From Candidatus Dormiibacterota bacterium (GTDB lineage Bacteria > Chloroflexota > Dormibacteria > Aeolococcales > Aeolococcaceae), in the NCBI GenBank assembly GCA_003170875.1, contig PMYJ01000152.1:6237-36807 (forward strand): a stretch of DNA of 30,571 nt. Reading direction: 5' to 3'. The notes beneath the pieces were generated by a model, which saw nothing but the letters and a program-made list of their open reading frames with translations, had not been told where the DNA came from and searched no databases. The number at the start of each line of letters is the position of its first letter. The stretch's first letter is position 1. Position numbers and translations under genes: made by a program. This document shows positions 7,619 to 15,264 of this stretch, piece after piece.

Positions 7619-9430
7619 TTAAGAGGCCACCGGCTTCAGCTGCATAAGGATGTAGGGAAGCTCGGGGTCGTCCGGGGAGGGGTCCATGTACGGGTTGCTG
7701 GCACTCGGCCAACCGGTGTAGTGCGCAGTGCTGTAGACGTTCCAGTCGGCACCGTAGAGAACGGGTGCGTCAGGAACCTGGGTCGCCATGATTCCCTCGA
7801 GGGTGGCGATCGCAGAGCTGATCGCGGACTGGCCGGTCGGGGTGGTTGGGTCAGCACCCTCGTACGCCGTCAGAGCGGTCTGAGCGGCCGAGGAGTTGAA
7901 CTGGCTGTAGTCACCAGATGCGCAGACAACAGGAGTGCCCGTGCAGTTGGCGGCGTAGTCAAGCCAGTTGTCGAGCTGAACAAAGGGGATGTTCCCACCA
8001 GCGCCCCAGTGGAGCGCGGTCTGGAACTGGCCGTTGTTCATGGCGTCCTGCCACTGGGTGTAACCGCCGGACGCGTTGTCCGTGGTCACGTCCATGCCCT
8101 CAGACTGGAGCTGGCCCGAGATCTCCTGAGCGTCTGCCCAGTAGTCCGAGAAGGACTCGGGGTCCCAGATCGAGAACTTGATGATGGCGCCGCCCTTGTT
8201 CCAGCAGTTGGCCACGACGGAACCGTCGCAGTTGGCCTCAGTCGAGGTGCCCCAGTTCGCCGGTGCGGCATAGCCGTCGGCTTCGAGGGTGCTCTGGACA
8301 GTCGCGCCGGTCCAGCTGGGAACGCTGGTCGGGGTTGCTGCTGCGTCAACGGGGAGGTCGTTGGCGTAGGTGGTGTTCGGGTAAGCCGCCAGCTGTGCGG
8401 GGTTCAGCCCGCCAGCGGAGGTGGCAGCGGCCTCATAGCCGGACTCTCCGATCGAGGAGAGGACGGTGCGGTCGATGCCGAGGCTGACGGCCGTACGGAC
8501 GGCCACATCGCCGATGCCGGTCGCACCGCCGTTGCCCGTCATGAGGTTGAAGTTCAGGGTGACCGTGTTACCCGACGCGTACCAGACGTGGTTCGTGTTC
8601 GGGTTCAGGTCGATGTAGTTGGCGACAACGCTCGGGATCTCGTTCCCGGCCCAGTCCAGCGTGTTGCTGTCAAGGGCTTCAGTTGCCGCGTTGTTGTTGG
8701 ACTCGTTCGGAACCACGACTTCCGACTCGGGTGGCTTGCCGCCCCAGTAGTCGGGGTTTGGCTTGAACTTGACGGCCTGGGTGCTGAAGCTGTCCAGCAT
8801 GAAGGGGCCGGTGCCCACGGGGTTCGCAACAGTTCCCTTGGACGGGTCAGTCCCGATCGGGAATGCGCTCGCCTGCACGATGTAGGTGCTGCCGAGGATC
8901 GCCCAGAGGTTGGTGTACTGCGGGGTCTTGAAGGTCAGGGTGACGACCTGGCCTGCGACCGACGGAGCAGCGCTCTGGGTCGGAACGCCGCTGTAGTCAG
9001 CGTCCGGGAAGGCCTTGAGCAGCGCGAAGGTGTTGGCCACGTCGTTGGCAGACATTGCCGAGCCGTCATCGAACTTGACGTTCGACTTGACGGTGATCGC
9101 CAGCTCCAGGCCACCGTTAGCGAACGCGTACGAGCTTGCCAGCCAGGGGTGCATGCCCGAGGTGGCAGGGTTCAGCGCGTCCATCTCGTAGAGCGGCTCG
9201 TACACCAGGGTGGTCATGTTCATCCCGTGCGCCAACGAGGCGGTGTCAAACGGGTTGAAGTCCTGGGTGAACGTGACGCCGACGTTCGCCTCTTCGTACA
9301 GCGGCGCCCCGGGGGTAACGCTGGAGCTCGAAGACGACGACGACGACGACGACGACGTCGACGTGCTGCCGCATGCGGCCACCCCCAGGGCGACCCCCGC
9401 GGCAACTACTGCGATTTTTCCTAGGTTCAT
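7619..9430 (-). CDS. ABC transporter substrate-binding lipoprotein, family 5 (Opp/Dpp type), probable cello-oligosaccharide binder
   Basis: A 603-residue extracellular solute-binding protein. The signal peptide is short: one Lys (K5), a hydrophobic run to about residue 19, then a lipobox-like GVAAC with lipidated C20. A poly-serine linker (about 21-37) follows, encoded by a trinucleotide repeat. The SBP_bac_5 domain is clear from FTQDFNPFD, TLVYEPLYEMD, HPWLASSYAFANGGLELAITVKSNVKFDDGSAMSANDVANTF and GTGPFMLDSF. The C-terminal ANDVANTF-like pattern and NPYMDP end are typical. Genes for two permeases and two ATPases lie just upstream, and GH94 phosphorylase lies downstream, which points to cellobiose or longer beta-glucans rather than peptides. 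The ATG start at 9430 has only a distant GGAG (13 bases). Confidence 0.92.
   Translation of the reverse strand: MNLGKIAVVAAGVALGVAACGSTSTSSSSSSSSSSSSVTPGAPLYEEANVGVTFTQDFNPFDTASLAHGMNMTTLVYEPLYEMDALNPATSGMHPWLASSYAFANGGLELAITVKSNVKFDDGSAMSANDVANTFALLKAFPDADYSGVPTQSAAPSVAGQVVTLTFKTPQYTNLWAILGSTYIVQASAFPIGTDPSKGTVANPVGTGPFMLDSFSTQAVKFKPNPDYWGGKPPESEVVVPNESNNNAATEALDSNTLDWAGNEIPSVVANYIDLNPNTNHVWYASGNTVTLNFNLMTGNGGATGIGDVAVRTAVSLGIDRTVLSSIGESGYEAAATSAGGLNPAQLAAYPNTTYANDLPVDAAATPTSVPSWTGATVQSTLEADGYAAPANWGTSTEANCDGSVVANCWNKGGAIIKFSIWDPESFSDYWADAQEISGQLQSEGMDVTTDNASGGYTQWQDAMNNGQFQTALHWGAGGNIPFVQLDNWLDYAANCTGTPVVCASGDYSQFNSSAAQTALTAYEGADPTTPTGQSAISSAIATLEGIMATQVPDAPVLYGADWNVYSTAHYTGWPSASNPYMDPSPDDPELPYILMQLKPVAS
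9333..9356. repeat. Trinucleotide repeat (GAC)8 inside the sbp gene
   Basis: Eight uninterrupted GAC units on the plus strand read as TCG serine codons on the minus strand and encode most of the linker between the lipid anchor and the binding domain. Gain or loss of units keeps the frame, so only linker length would vary. Confidence 0.9.
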
Positions 9431-9455
9431 CTAGCTACACGATCTCCGTGATGAG

Positions 9456-9477
9456 GCACGACCCGATGGGGCCGTGC
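9456..9477. other. Hairpin in the sbp 5' leader
   Basis: GCACGACCC - GATG - GGGCCGTGC forms a 9-bp stem with one G-U pair (minus strand) and a 4-base loop. It ends 25 bases before the sbp ATG. The remaining dppF-sbp gap (9431-9601) is very GC-rich with no gene. Possible roles are a processing or attenuation point between the ATPase and binding-protein cistrons. The CCC-N4-GGG core resembles the repeats at 15106-15235, but its outer bases differ. Confidence 0.4.
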
Positions 9478-9601
9478 ACTGCTGATGTGATGTCGCCGGC
9501 AGGTGTCTGGCGTGACGGAGGCCGCCTGCGGCCGGCTGTCCCCGCCGGGGGTGCCGACCTCTGCCTCCGCTCGCCCCTCGGGGCCGGCGGAGCCCGGAAA
9601 G

Positions 9602-10738
9602 CTACTCCATGCTCCGATCCTCCTCAGTCCTCCTCATCTGGGTGGTGCCTATTGGGGGTGGCGCGGCCGGGGGCCGCATGGAAGTGGAGCCGGCGTTGGC
9701 GGCGACCACTTCGGGGTTGCTCGGGACGCGGCGGGACGGGTCGACGTGGAGCCAGCAGTTGGCGGCGTGCCCGGGGTCGACGGTGACGCTCGGTGGGGCC
9801 GTCGTGCTGCAGATCGCCATGGCGTGGGGGCAGCGGGGGTGGAACCGGCAGCCGCTCGGCGGGGCGATCAGGCTCGGCGGGGCTCCGCTGCCGGCCAGGT
9901 TCGGCGGCTCGACGCGGTCCGGGTCCGGTGCGGCGGAGAGCAGCAGCTGGGTGTAGGGGTGGGCCGGATGGTCCGTCAGGCGTGCGCTGGGGGCGGTCTC
10001 CACCACCTGTCCCGCATACATCACGGCGATCGTGTCGGCGAGATAGCGGGCGGAGGCAATGTCGTGGGTGACGTAGAGGATGGCCAGGTGCTCGCGATCG
10101 CGCAGGTCGGCGAGCAGGTTGAGAATGCCGAGGCGGATCGAGACGTCGAGCATCGACACCGGCTCGTCAGCGAGCAGCACCCGAGGGCGGACCGAGAGCG
10201 CACGGGCGATGGCCACGCGCTGACGCTGCCCGCCGGAGAGCTCATGGGGGAACTTCCGGGTGAACTGCTGGGGGGGCTCGAGGGCGACCCGGCGAAGCAG
10301 GTCCTCGACCGCCTCGTTCACGTCGTCGCCGCCCAGACCGTGGATCTTCAGTGGCCGGAGCAGGTGGTAGTTGATCCGGTGGATCGGGTTGAGCGAGGCG
10401 AAGGGGTCCTGGAAGACCATCTGGACCTGCCGCGCGTAACTGCGGGGCCGTCCCGATACCGGCTCCCCGTCGAGCAGCACCTCGCCCCCATCGGGGTTGA
10501 TGATCTTGGCCAGAATCCGGGCGACAGTGGTCTTCCCCGACCCGCTCTCCCCGACCAGCGCGGTCACCGTTCCGGGTGCGAGGACGATCGAGACGTCGTC
10601 CACCGCGAAGAGCCGTGCCGTGCCGGCGAAGATGCCGCGGCCATGCTTGACCGAGAAGAACTTGGTGAGGCCGCGCCCTTCCAGCACCGGGCGGACGGAT
10701 ACCGGCGGGGCCGCGGCCTGCTGGGCGGTGAGGCTCAT
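9602..10738 (-). CDS. Opp/Dpp-family ABC transporter ATPase (DppF-like)
   Basis: A 378-residue nucleotide-binding subunit. Walker A is GESGSGKTTV, the Q-loop is MVFQDPFASLNP, the signature is LSGGQRQRVAIARAL, Walker B is RVLLADEP followed by VSMLDVSIR, and the switch histidine is in YVTHD. The oligopeptide-type C-terminal extension is present (HPAHPYTQLLLSAAPDPD, then CRFHPRCPHAMAIC). The ATG at 10738 overlaps the dppD stop as ATGA and has GGAGG 8 bases upstream, so the in-frame start at 10837 is rejected. It hydrolyses ATP at the membrane with the DppD-like partner. Confidence 0.94.
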   Translation of the reverse strand: MSLTAQQAAAPPVSVRPVLEGRGLTKFFSVKHGRGIFAGTARLFAVDDVSIVLAPGTVTALVGESGSGKTTVARILAKIINPDGGEVLLDGEPVSGRPRSYARQVQMVFQDPFASLNPIHRINYHLLRPLKIHGLGGDDVNEAVEDLLRRVALEPPQQFTRKFPHELSGGQRQRVAIARALSVRPRVLLADEPVSMLDVSIRLGILNLLADLRDREHLAILYVTHDIASARYLADTIAVMYAGQVVETAPSARLTDHPAHPYTQLLLSAAPDPDRVEPPNLAGSGAPPSLIAPPSGCRFHPRCPHAMAICSTTAPPSVTVDPGHAANCWLHVDPSRRVPSNPEVVAANAGSTSMRPPAAPPPIGTTQMRRTEEDRSME

Positions 10739-11877
10739 CGTGTCGCCCTCCGAGTCGCAGCGGACGGACCCCGGTCGCCGGGATCGGCCACGGCCAGCTC
10801 GGTCGGGACGGTGGCGCCGCCGGCGTGGAGCCAGCACGCCACCTCGCGTCCGGAGCCGTCGAGTCGGGTGAGCACGGGCGTCTCCTTTCTACAGCGCTCC
10901 ATGGCCCAAGGACAGCGGGGGTGGAAGGAACAGCCCGAGGGGAGCGCGCGCAGGTCCGGCGGCGAGCCCGGGATCCCCTCCATCGGCGTGCGCTCCCCGT
11001 GCATGGGCGGGAAGCAGTGCAGCAGGCCATAGGTGTAAGGAAGCCGCGGTGAACGGAACAGCGAGGCCGCCGGAGCGCTCTCCATCAGCCGGCCGGCGTA
11101 CATGACGACGATCTCGTCGGCCAGCTCCACCAGCAGGGAGAGGTCGTGGGTGATGAAGAGGGCGGCGAACCCGAGGCGGTCCCGCAGCCCCATCAGCTCC
11201 TCGAGGATCTCCCGCTGGGTCACCACGTCGAGAGCGGTCGTCGGTTCGTCCAGGATCATGACCTGGGGCTCCAGGGCGAGCGCCATGGCGATCATGGCCC
11301 GCTGGCGCATGCCACCCGAGAGCTCGTGGGAGTAGCTGCGCAGCCGGTCCCCGGTCATCCCCACCATCTCCAGCAGCTCGACGCCCCGGTCCCATCTCTC
11401 CGTTGTGGAGAGGTGGGGACGGTGCACCTTGAGGAGGTCGTCGAACTGGGCCCCGATCGTGATGACCGGGTTGAGAGCGTTGAGCGCGCTCTGGAAGACC
11501 ACAGAGATCTCGGACCAGCGCACCCGGCGCAGCTCCGCATCGTCGGCCCGCAGCAGGTCGAGCGTCTGGCCCGAGCTCTCGCCCTCGAGAGGCCGGGAGT
11601 GGAAGAGCACCTCACCGGCGGTGATCACGCCGGGGGACCGGAGCAGCCGGATGGCCGCCATGGCGATAGTGGACTTGCCGCTCCCGCTCTCCCCAGCCAG
11701 CCCCAGCACCTGGCCCCGTCGCAGGACCAGGTTGCAGTCCACGACCGCGTGGACCGCCTCGGTGCCGAAGCCGTAATCGACGTTGAGCCCGCGGACCTCG
11801 AGCACCGGCTCCGCCTTGCTTGCGGAGCTGTAGGCGGGCATGCGCGGCGTCGGTGCGGGGTGCGACATCTCGCTCAT
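10735..11877 (-). CDS. Opp/Dpp-family ABC transporter ATPase (DppD-like)
   Basis: A 380-residue nucleotide-binding subunit. Walker A is GESGSGKSTI, the Q-loop is VVFQSALNALNP, the signature is LSGGMRQRAMIAMAL, Walker B is QVMILDEPTTALD, and the switch histidine is in FITHDLSLL. The Opp-type tail has RLPYTYGLLHCFPPMHG and CSFHPRCPWAMERC, whose cysteines resemble the cluster-binding set of this subfamily. The ATG overlaps the dppC stop (ATGA) with AGGAG 7 bases upstream, so the four transport genes are translationally coupled. Its last codons overlap the start of dppF. Confidence 0.94.
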   Translation of the reverse strand: MSEMSHPAPTPRMPAYSSASKAEPVLEVRGLNVDYGFGTEAVHAVVDCNLVLRRGQVLGLAGESGSGKSTIAMAAIRLLRSPGVITAGEVLFHSRPLEGESSGQTLDLLRADDAELRRVRWSEISVVFQSALNALNPVITIGAQFDDLLKVHRPHLSTTERWDRGVELLEMVGMTGDRLRSYSHELSGGMRQRAMIAMALALEPQVMILDEPTTALDVVTQREILEELMGLRDRLGFAALFITHDLSLLVELADEIVVMYAGRLMESAPAASLFRSPRLPYTYGLLHCFPPMHGERTPMEGIPGSPPDLRALPSGCSFHPRCPWAMERCRKETPVLTRLDGSGREVACWLHAGGATVPTELAVADPGDRGPSAATRRATR

Positions 11878-13016
11878 CGGGCGCTCCTGCCACGACCGTC
11901 GTTCCCGCCGGACACCGGCGAGACCGGGGCGTTCTTACCGCCCATCACCGGGGTGAACCCGAGCGTGGCGCGGAAACTGATACCCGCCTTCCGGGCGGCC
12001 TTGCGGGTGAGGCCGACGGCCCGTAGCCGCGGGTTGATGAACTCGTCGATCCCGAAGTTGAGCAGGGCCAGGGAGGTCCCGACCAGGGCGATGCAAATTC
12101 CGGGGGGCAGCCACCACCACCAGTAGCCGGTGTTGACAGCGTTGTTGTCGAACACCTGCTGGAGCATGATGCCCCAGTTCCATGGGCCCGCCGGCGAGGA
12201 CGTGGGGCCGCCCCCCAGGCCCAGGAAGGCGAGGGTGACGTAGGCGCCGATCGAGTAGAGGGTGACGAAGAGAAAGGAGGAGGCGATGATCGGCAGCAGG
12301 TTGGGCATCACCTCCGCCAGGATGATCCGCAGCCGCCCCTCGCCCGAGACCCGCGCCGCCTCGACGAAGTCGCGGTTGCGCAGCGAGAGCGTCTGGGCAC
12401 GGAGCACCCTCGACCCCCAGGCCCAGCCGGTCAGGGCGACGATTAATCCGATGACGATGACGCTCGTGTCCGCTCCGGGGACGTAGCTCGCGAGGACGAT
12501 GAGGAGCGGGAGCCCCGGGATGGCCAGGAAGACGTTGGAGAGGAGCGAGAGGCCCTCGTCAGCGTTTCCGCCCAGATACCCGGCGCTGACCCCGACCAGG
12601 ATGGCGAGCGCGGTCGCCACCAGGCCGGCGAGGAAGGCGACGACCAGGGTGGGACGCGTCGAGTTGAGGAGCTCCGACCAGACGTCCTGACCCAGCAGGG
12701 TGGTGCCCAGCCAGTGGCTGCTCGACGGGGGAAGCGGCACCTCGAGGGGGACGTATCCGCCGGGGATGCCGTTCTTGATCTCACCGATGCAGAGCCCGGG
12801 GCCCTGCTGGCAGGTGATCTTGACCCAGCTCTGGTTGATCTCGTTGGGGTTGTAGGGCGAGATCACGGGGCCGATGATGGCGAGGACCGCGAAGACGGCC
12901 AGGATGACCAGTCCGACAATGATCTTGGGCGACCGTGGAAACCGGATCGCCCGGGAGCCGCGGGCCGTGAACGGCGGCTCGGGGCCGGGGGCCAGGGTGG
13001 TGACGTCGGTGGTCAT
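11874..13016 (-). CDS. Opp/Dpp-family ABC transporter permease (DppC-like)
   Basis: A 380-residue inner-membrane subunit. TM1 is at about 33-55 (IIVGLVILAVFAVLAIIGPVI), followed by a long extracytoplasmic loop with HWLGTTLLGQDVWSELL, then a five-helix permease core. The EAA-type cytoplasmic loop (FVEAARVSGEGRLRIILAEVMPNLLPII) docks the ATPases. The ATG at 13016 is preferred over the in-frame 13040 start because AGGAGG lies 9 bases upstream and dppB ends at 13021. A loop with ITCQQGPGLCIGEIKNG holds two cysteines that could form a disulfide outside the cell. Confidence 0.93.
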   Translation of the reverse strand: MTTDVTTLAPGPEPPFTARGSRAIRFPRSPKIIVGLVILAVFAVLAIIGPVISPYNPNEINQSWVKITCQQGPGLCIGEIKNGIPGGYVPLEVPLPPSSSHWLGTTLLGQDVWSELLNSTRPTLVVAFLAGLVATALAILVGVSAGYLGGNADEGLSLLSNVFLAIPGLPLLIVLASYVPGADTSVIVIGLIVALTGWAWGSRVLRAQTLSLRNRDFVEAARVSGEGRLRIILAEVMPNLLPIIASSFLFVTLYSIGAYVTLAFLGLGGGPTSSPAGPWNWGIMLQQVFDNNAVNTGYWWWWLPPGICIALVGTSLALLNFGIDEFINPRLRAVGLTRKAARKAGISFRATLGFTPVMGGKNAPVSPVSGGNDGRGRSAR

Positions 13017-13020
13017 CGGG

Positions 13021-14001
13021 TCAGGCCTCCTGGCGGGCACGGGGGTCGATGAACGCGTACACCACGTCGGCGATCAGGTTGGCGGCCAGCACCACCAGGA
13101 CGATGACCACGAACACCCCCTGCACCAGCGGGTAGTCGTGGTTGATCACCGCCTTGTAGAGCAGATAGCCGATCCCCGGGTAGTTGAAGATCACCTCGAC
13201 GAGGATCTGGCCGGCAACCACCAGGCTGATGGCTATCGAGAAGTTGGACACGGAGGGAAGGATCGCGTTGCGGGCCGCGTACCAGACCACCCGGCGCGAG
13301 GGCAGCCCCTTGGCCCGGGCCACCAGCACGAAGTCCTCGTCCATGGTGGTCAGCATCTGGTTGCGCATGCCGAGGATGAAGCCGGCCGCCGAGGCGAGGA
13401 TTATGGTGCAGGCCGGCAGGATGGCGTGGTCGATGATGCTCCCGATGTAGCCCAGGCTCCACCCCGGCGAGAGCGTGATGTCGTAGCCGTACTGGGGCGG
13501 GAACCACTTGAAGGTGGTGGCGAAGAGCTCGATGAGGACCATCGCCAGGAAGAAGTAGGGGATGGCCTGGAAGAAGGTGGCGCCCGGCACCACCCAGTCG
13601 AGCCGCGATCCGCGCCGCCAGCCGAGGAAGATGCCGATCGTGGTGCCGAGGAGGAAGCTGAGCACCGTGGCCACCCCGAGGAGCCCGAGCGTCCAGGGCA
13701 GGTAGGCGGCGACCAGGGTGCTCACCGGCTGGCTGCCCTCGAAGTACGAGACCCCGAGGTTGCCGTGGAAGAGGTTCCCCCAGTACTGGAGGTACTGGAC
13801 GATAAGGGCGTTGTGGTTGAAGACCCCGAACTCCAGCTCGAGCGCCTTGACGCAGTACGGGTTGCACCCGTGAATGGAGGCGTTGGCGATGATGCCGGCC
13901 ACGGGATTACCCGGGACCATCCGAGGCAGGAAGAAGCTGACAGTGATCGCGGTCCAGGCGGCGATCACATAGAAACCTACCCGGCGGACGATGAAACGCA
14001 C
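13021..14001 (-). CDS. Opp/Dpp-family ABC transporter permease (DppB-like)
   Basis: A 326-residue inner-membrane permease. The N-terminal MRFIVRRVGFYVIAAWTAITVSFFLPRMVPGNPV is the standard DppB first helix with the PGNPV motif. The core has six helices with the EAA-like loop DEDFVLVARAKGLPSRRVVWYAARNAILPSV. It pairs with the DppC-like subunit to form the channel. The GTG start has a GGGGAGG Shine-Dalgarno site about 10 bases upstream, and the gene begins 2 bases after the lacI stop, so regulator and transporter share one transcript. Confidence 0.94.
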   Translation of the reverse strand: MRFIVRRVGFYVIAAWTAITVSFFLPRMVPGNPVAGIIANASIHGCNPYCVKALELEFGVFNHNALIVQYLQYWGNLFHGNLGVSYFEGSQPVSTLVAAYLPWTLGLLGVATVLSFLLGTTIGIFLGWRRGSRLDWVVPGATFFQAIPYFFLAMVLIELFATTFKWFPPQYGYDITLSPGWSLGYIGSIIDHAILPACTIILASAAGFILGMRNQMLTTMDEDFVLVARAKGLPSRRVVWYAARNAILPSVSNFSIAISLVVAGQILVEVIFNYPGIGYLLYKAVINHDYPLVQGVFVVIVLVVLAANLIADVVYAFIDPRARQEA

Positions 14002-14003
14002 GG

Positions 14004-15062
14004 TCAGAGAGCCTCCCCTGTGAGCTTCGGAGCGACGGGGGCCGAGGAGAAGCGGACCTCGAGCCGTGTGGTCAGGAGCACTTTGCGAGGCGGCCGGTCC
14101 GGCGAGTGGACGGCATCCATGAGCAGCCGCGCCATCTCGCGCCCCATCTCCTCGATGGGCTGACGAACGCTGCTGAGCGGCGGCTGGAGCCCGGCGGCCA
14201 TGGGGTCGTCGTCGTAGCCGACGACGGCCACGTCCTCGGGAACCCGGCGGCCGGCCTCGGCGAGGGCCTGCAGGACGCCCACGGCCATCAGGTCGGAGGC
14301 GACGAACACGGCATCGAGCCGGGGGCGCTTGATGAGGAGGAACCGCATCGCCCGGGCGCCGCCGTCGCGGGTGAAGTCACCCGCCTCGATCAGGGCGTCG
14401 TCGGCGGGGAGGCCCGCGGTCTTCAGACCCTCCTGGTAGCCCCGGAGCCGGTCCTGGCCGGCGGGCACGTCCTTGCGCCCCGTGACGGTGGCGATGGCCC
14501 GCCGTCCCCCGGCGACCAGGTGGGCGACGGCGTGGGCGGCTCCGGCCACGTTGTCCACGTCGACATAGTTGAAACGGTCCGGCTCGGTGGGACGGCCACC
14601 GATGACGAGCGGGATCCCCCGGGAGGCAAGACGCCCCGGGAGCGTGTGAGAGGTCGGCAGCGAGACCAGCAGGGCACCGTCGACGTGGCCGGCGGCGACG
14701 TAGCGCTCCACCCGGTCGGAATCGGGAGCCGACTGCGGCGCGAGCAGGATCAGCTGCATGTCGCGGGAGGTGAGCACGTCGCCCAGCCCCCGGATGAGCC
14801 GTGGGAAGAAGGGGTCACCGAAGAGGAGGGTGGTGGGCTCGAAGACCACCAGCGCGATCGCGTCGCTACGGCCGGTGGCGAGTGCCCGCCCCGCCTGGTT
14901 GGGGACGTAGCCGAGCTTGCTCGCGGCCCGCTCGACAGCCCTGCGCGCGTCAGGGCTGACTCGAGGGTCGGAAGTGAGGACTCGGGACGCGGTCGCCCGC
15001 GAGACGCCCGCCGCCTGCGCCACTTCTTCGAGGGTCACCTTAGTGCCGTGAAGATCCTTCAT
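14004..15062 (-). CDS. LacI-family repressor, probable CebR-like regulator of cellobiose operon
   Basis: A 352-residue repressor and the first gene of the cello-oligosaccharide operon. The helix-turn-helix VTLEEVAQAAGVSRATASRVL is at 9-29. The hinge helix PNQAGRALATGRS at 54-66 has the minor-groove leucine. The effector domain carries FPRLIRGLGDVLTSRDMQLIL, VDGALLVSLP, GIPLVIGGRP, YVDVDNVAGA, FVASDLMAVG and VAVVGYDDDPMA. I place the start at ATG 15062. The GTG at 15080 would begin inside the operator and upstream of the likely transcript start, and VTLEEV normally begins within about 10 residues of the N-terminus. The leader is then only about 10 bases with no Shine-Dalgarno site. The CebR-type box TGGGACCGCTCCCA overlaps the promoter start, implying autoregulation. 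Cellobiose or a cello-oligosaccharide is the expected inducer, by inference. Confidence 0.92.
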   Translation of the reverse strand: MKDLHGTKVTLEEVAQAAGVSRATASRVLTSDPRVSPDARRAVERAASKLGYVPNQAGRALATGRSDAIALVVFEPTTLLFGDPFFPRLIRGLGDVLTSRDMQLILLAPQSAPDSDRVERYVAAGHVDGALLVSLPTSHTLPGRLASRGIPLVIGGRPTEPDRFNYVDVDNVAGAAHAVAHLVAGGRRAIATVTGRKDVPAGQDRLRGYQEGLKTAGLPADDALIEAGDFTRDGGARAMRFLLIKRPRLDAVFVASDLMAVGVLQALAEAGRRVPEDVAVVGYDDDPMAAGLQPPLSSVRQPIEEMGREMARLLMDAVHSPDRPPRKVLLTTRLEVRFSSAPVAPKLTGEAL

Positions 15063-15063
15063 A

Positions 15064-15077
15064 TGGGAGCGGTCCCA
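15064..15077. promoter_or_regulatory. CebR-type LacI operator upstream of lacI
   Basis: Read on the minus strand this is TGGGACCGCTCCCA. It differs at one of 14 positions from TGGGAGCGCTCCCA, the box known for the Streptomyces cellobiose repressor CebR. It covers the predicted transcription start of the operon, directly before the lacI ATG, where binding would block initiation. Confidence 0.75.
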
Positions 15078-15078
15078 C

Positions 15079-15108
15079 ACTCTAGAGATGGGCCGGACAG
15101 GCTGTCAA
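15079..15108 (-). promoter_or_regulatory. Promoter of the lacI-dpp-sbp-GH94 operon
   Basis: The -35 is a perfect TTGACA (15108-15103), there are 18 spacer bases, and the -10 is TAGAGT (15084-15079). The predicted start is near 15072, inside the CebR-type box. The first three bases of the -35 are the end of the inverted repeat at 15106-15127, so that repeat's binder would also contact RNA polymerase. Confidence 0.75.
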
Positions 15109-15127
15109 TCACCCCAACGGGTGATTG
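15106..15127. promoter_or_regulatory. Inverted repeat operator O1 (9-4-9)
   Basis: CAATCACCC - CAAC - GGGTGATTG is a perfect 9-bp inverted repeat with a 4-base spacer, placing the two GGGTGA half-sites one helical turn apart. It overlaps the -35 of the operon promoter. The architecture differs from a LacI box, so a second regulator is likely. Confidence 0.65.
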
Positions 15128-15134
15128 GCGATGG

Positions 15135-15156
15135 CACTCACCCGAGTGGGTGATGC
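15135..15156. promoter_or_regulatory. Inverted repeat operator O2
   Basis: CACTCACCC - GAGT - GGGTGATGC retains the TCACCC-N4-GGGTGA core of O1 exactly, with diverged outer bases. It lies 29 bp upstream of O1 with respect to the operon. Confidence 0.6.
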
Positions 15157-15213
15157 CGCCTCCCGTGCCCTCCGGGGAGCCGCGAAAGTGTTCCCGCCAG
15201 AGGGGAGGAGTGT

Positions 15214-15235
15214 CAATCACCCAGCCGGATGCTTG
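15214..15235. promoter_or_regulatory. Inverted repeat operator O3
   Basis: CAATCACCC - AGCC - GGATGCTTG has a left arm identical to O1, and its right arm matches at 7 of 9 positions. The left arm also abuts a second perfect TTGACA (15216-15211, minus), but no good -10 lies 16-18 bases further on. It is 79 bp from O2 and starts 29 bases from the chemoreceptor stop codon. Confidence 0.55.
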
Positions 15236-15264
15236 GCGGGTCACGGGCGGCTGCGGAGCCACAG

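Noticed and set aside
7583..9424. 613-codon plus-strand open frame
   Set aside because: It is antisense to the substrate-binding lipoprotein gene, which has clear motifs.
15211..15216. Second promoter for the lacI operon at the O3 TTGACA
   Set aside because: The hexamers 17 and 18 bases downstream (GAACAC, AACACT) match the -10 consensus poorly.
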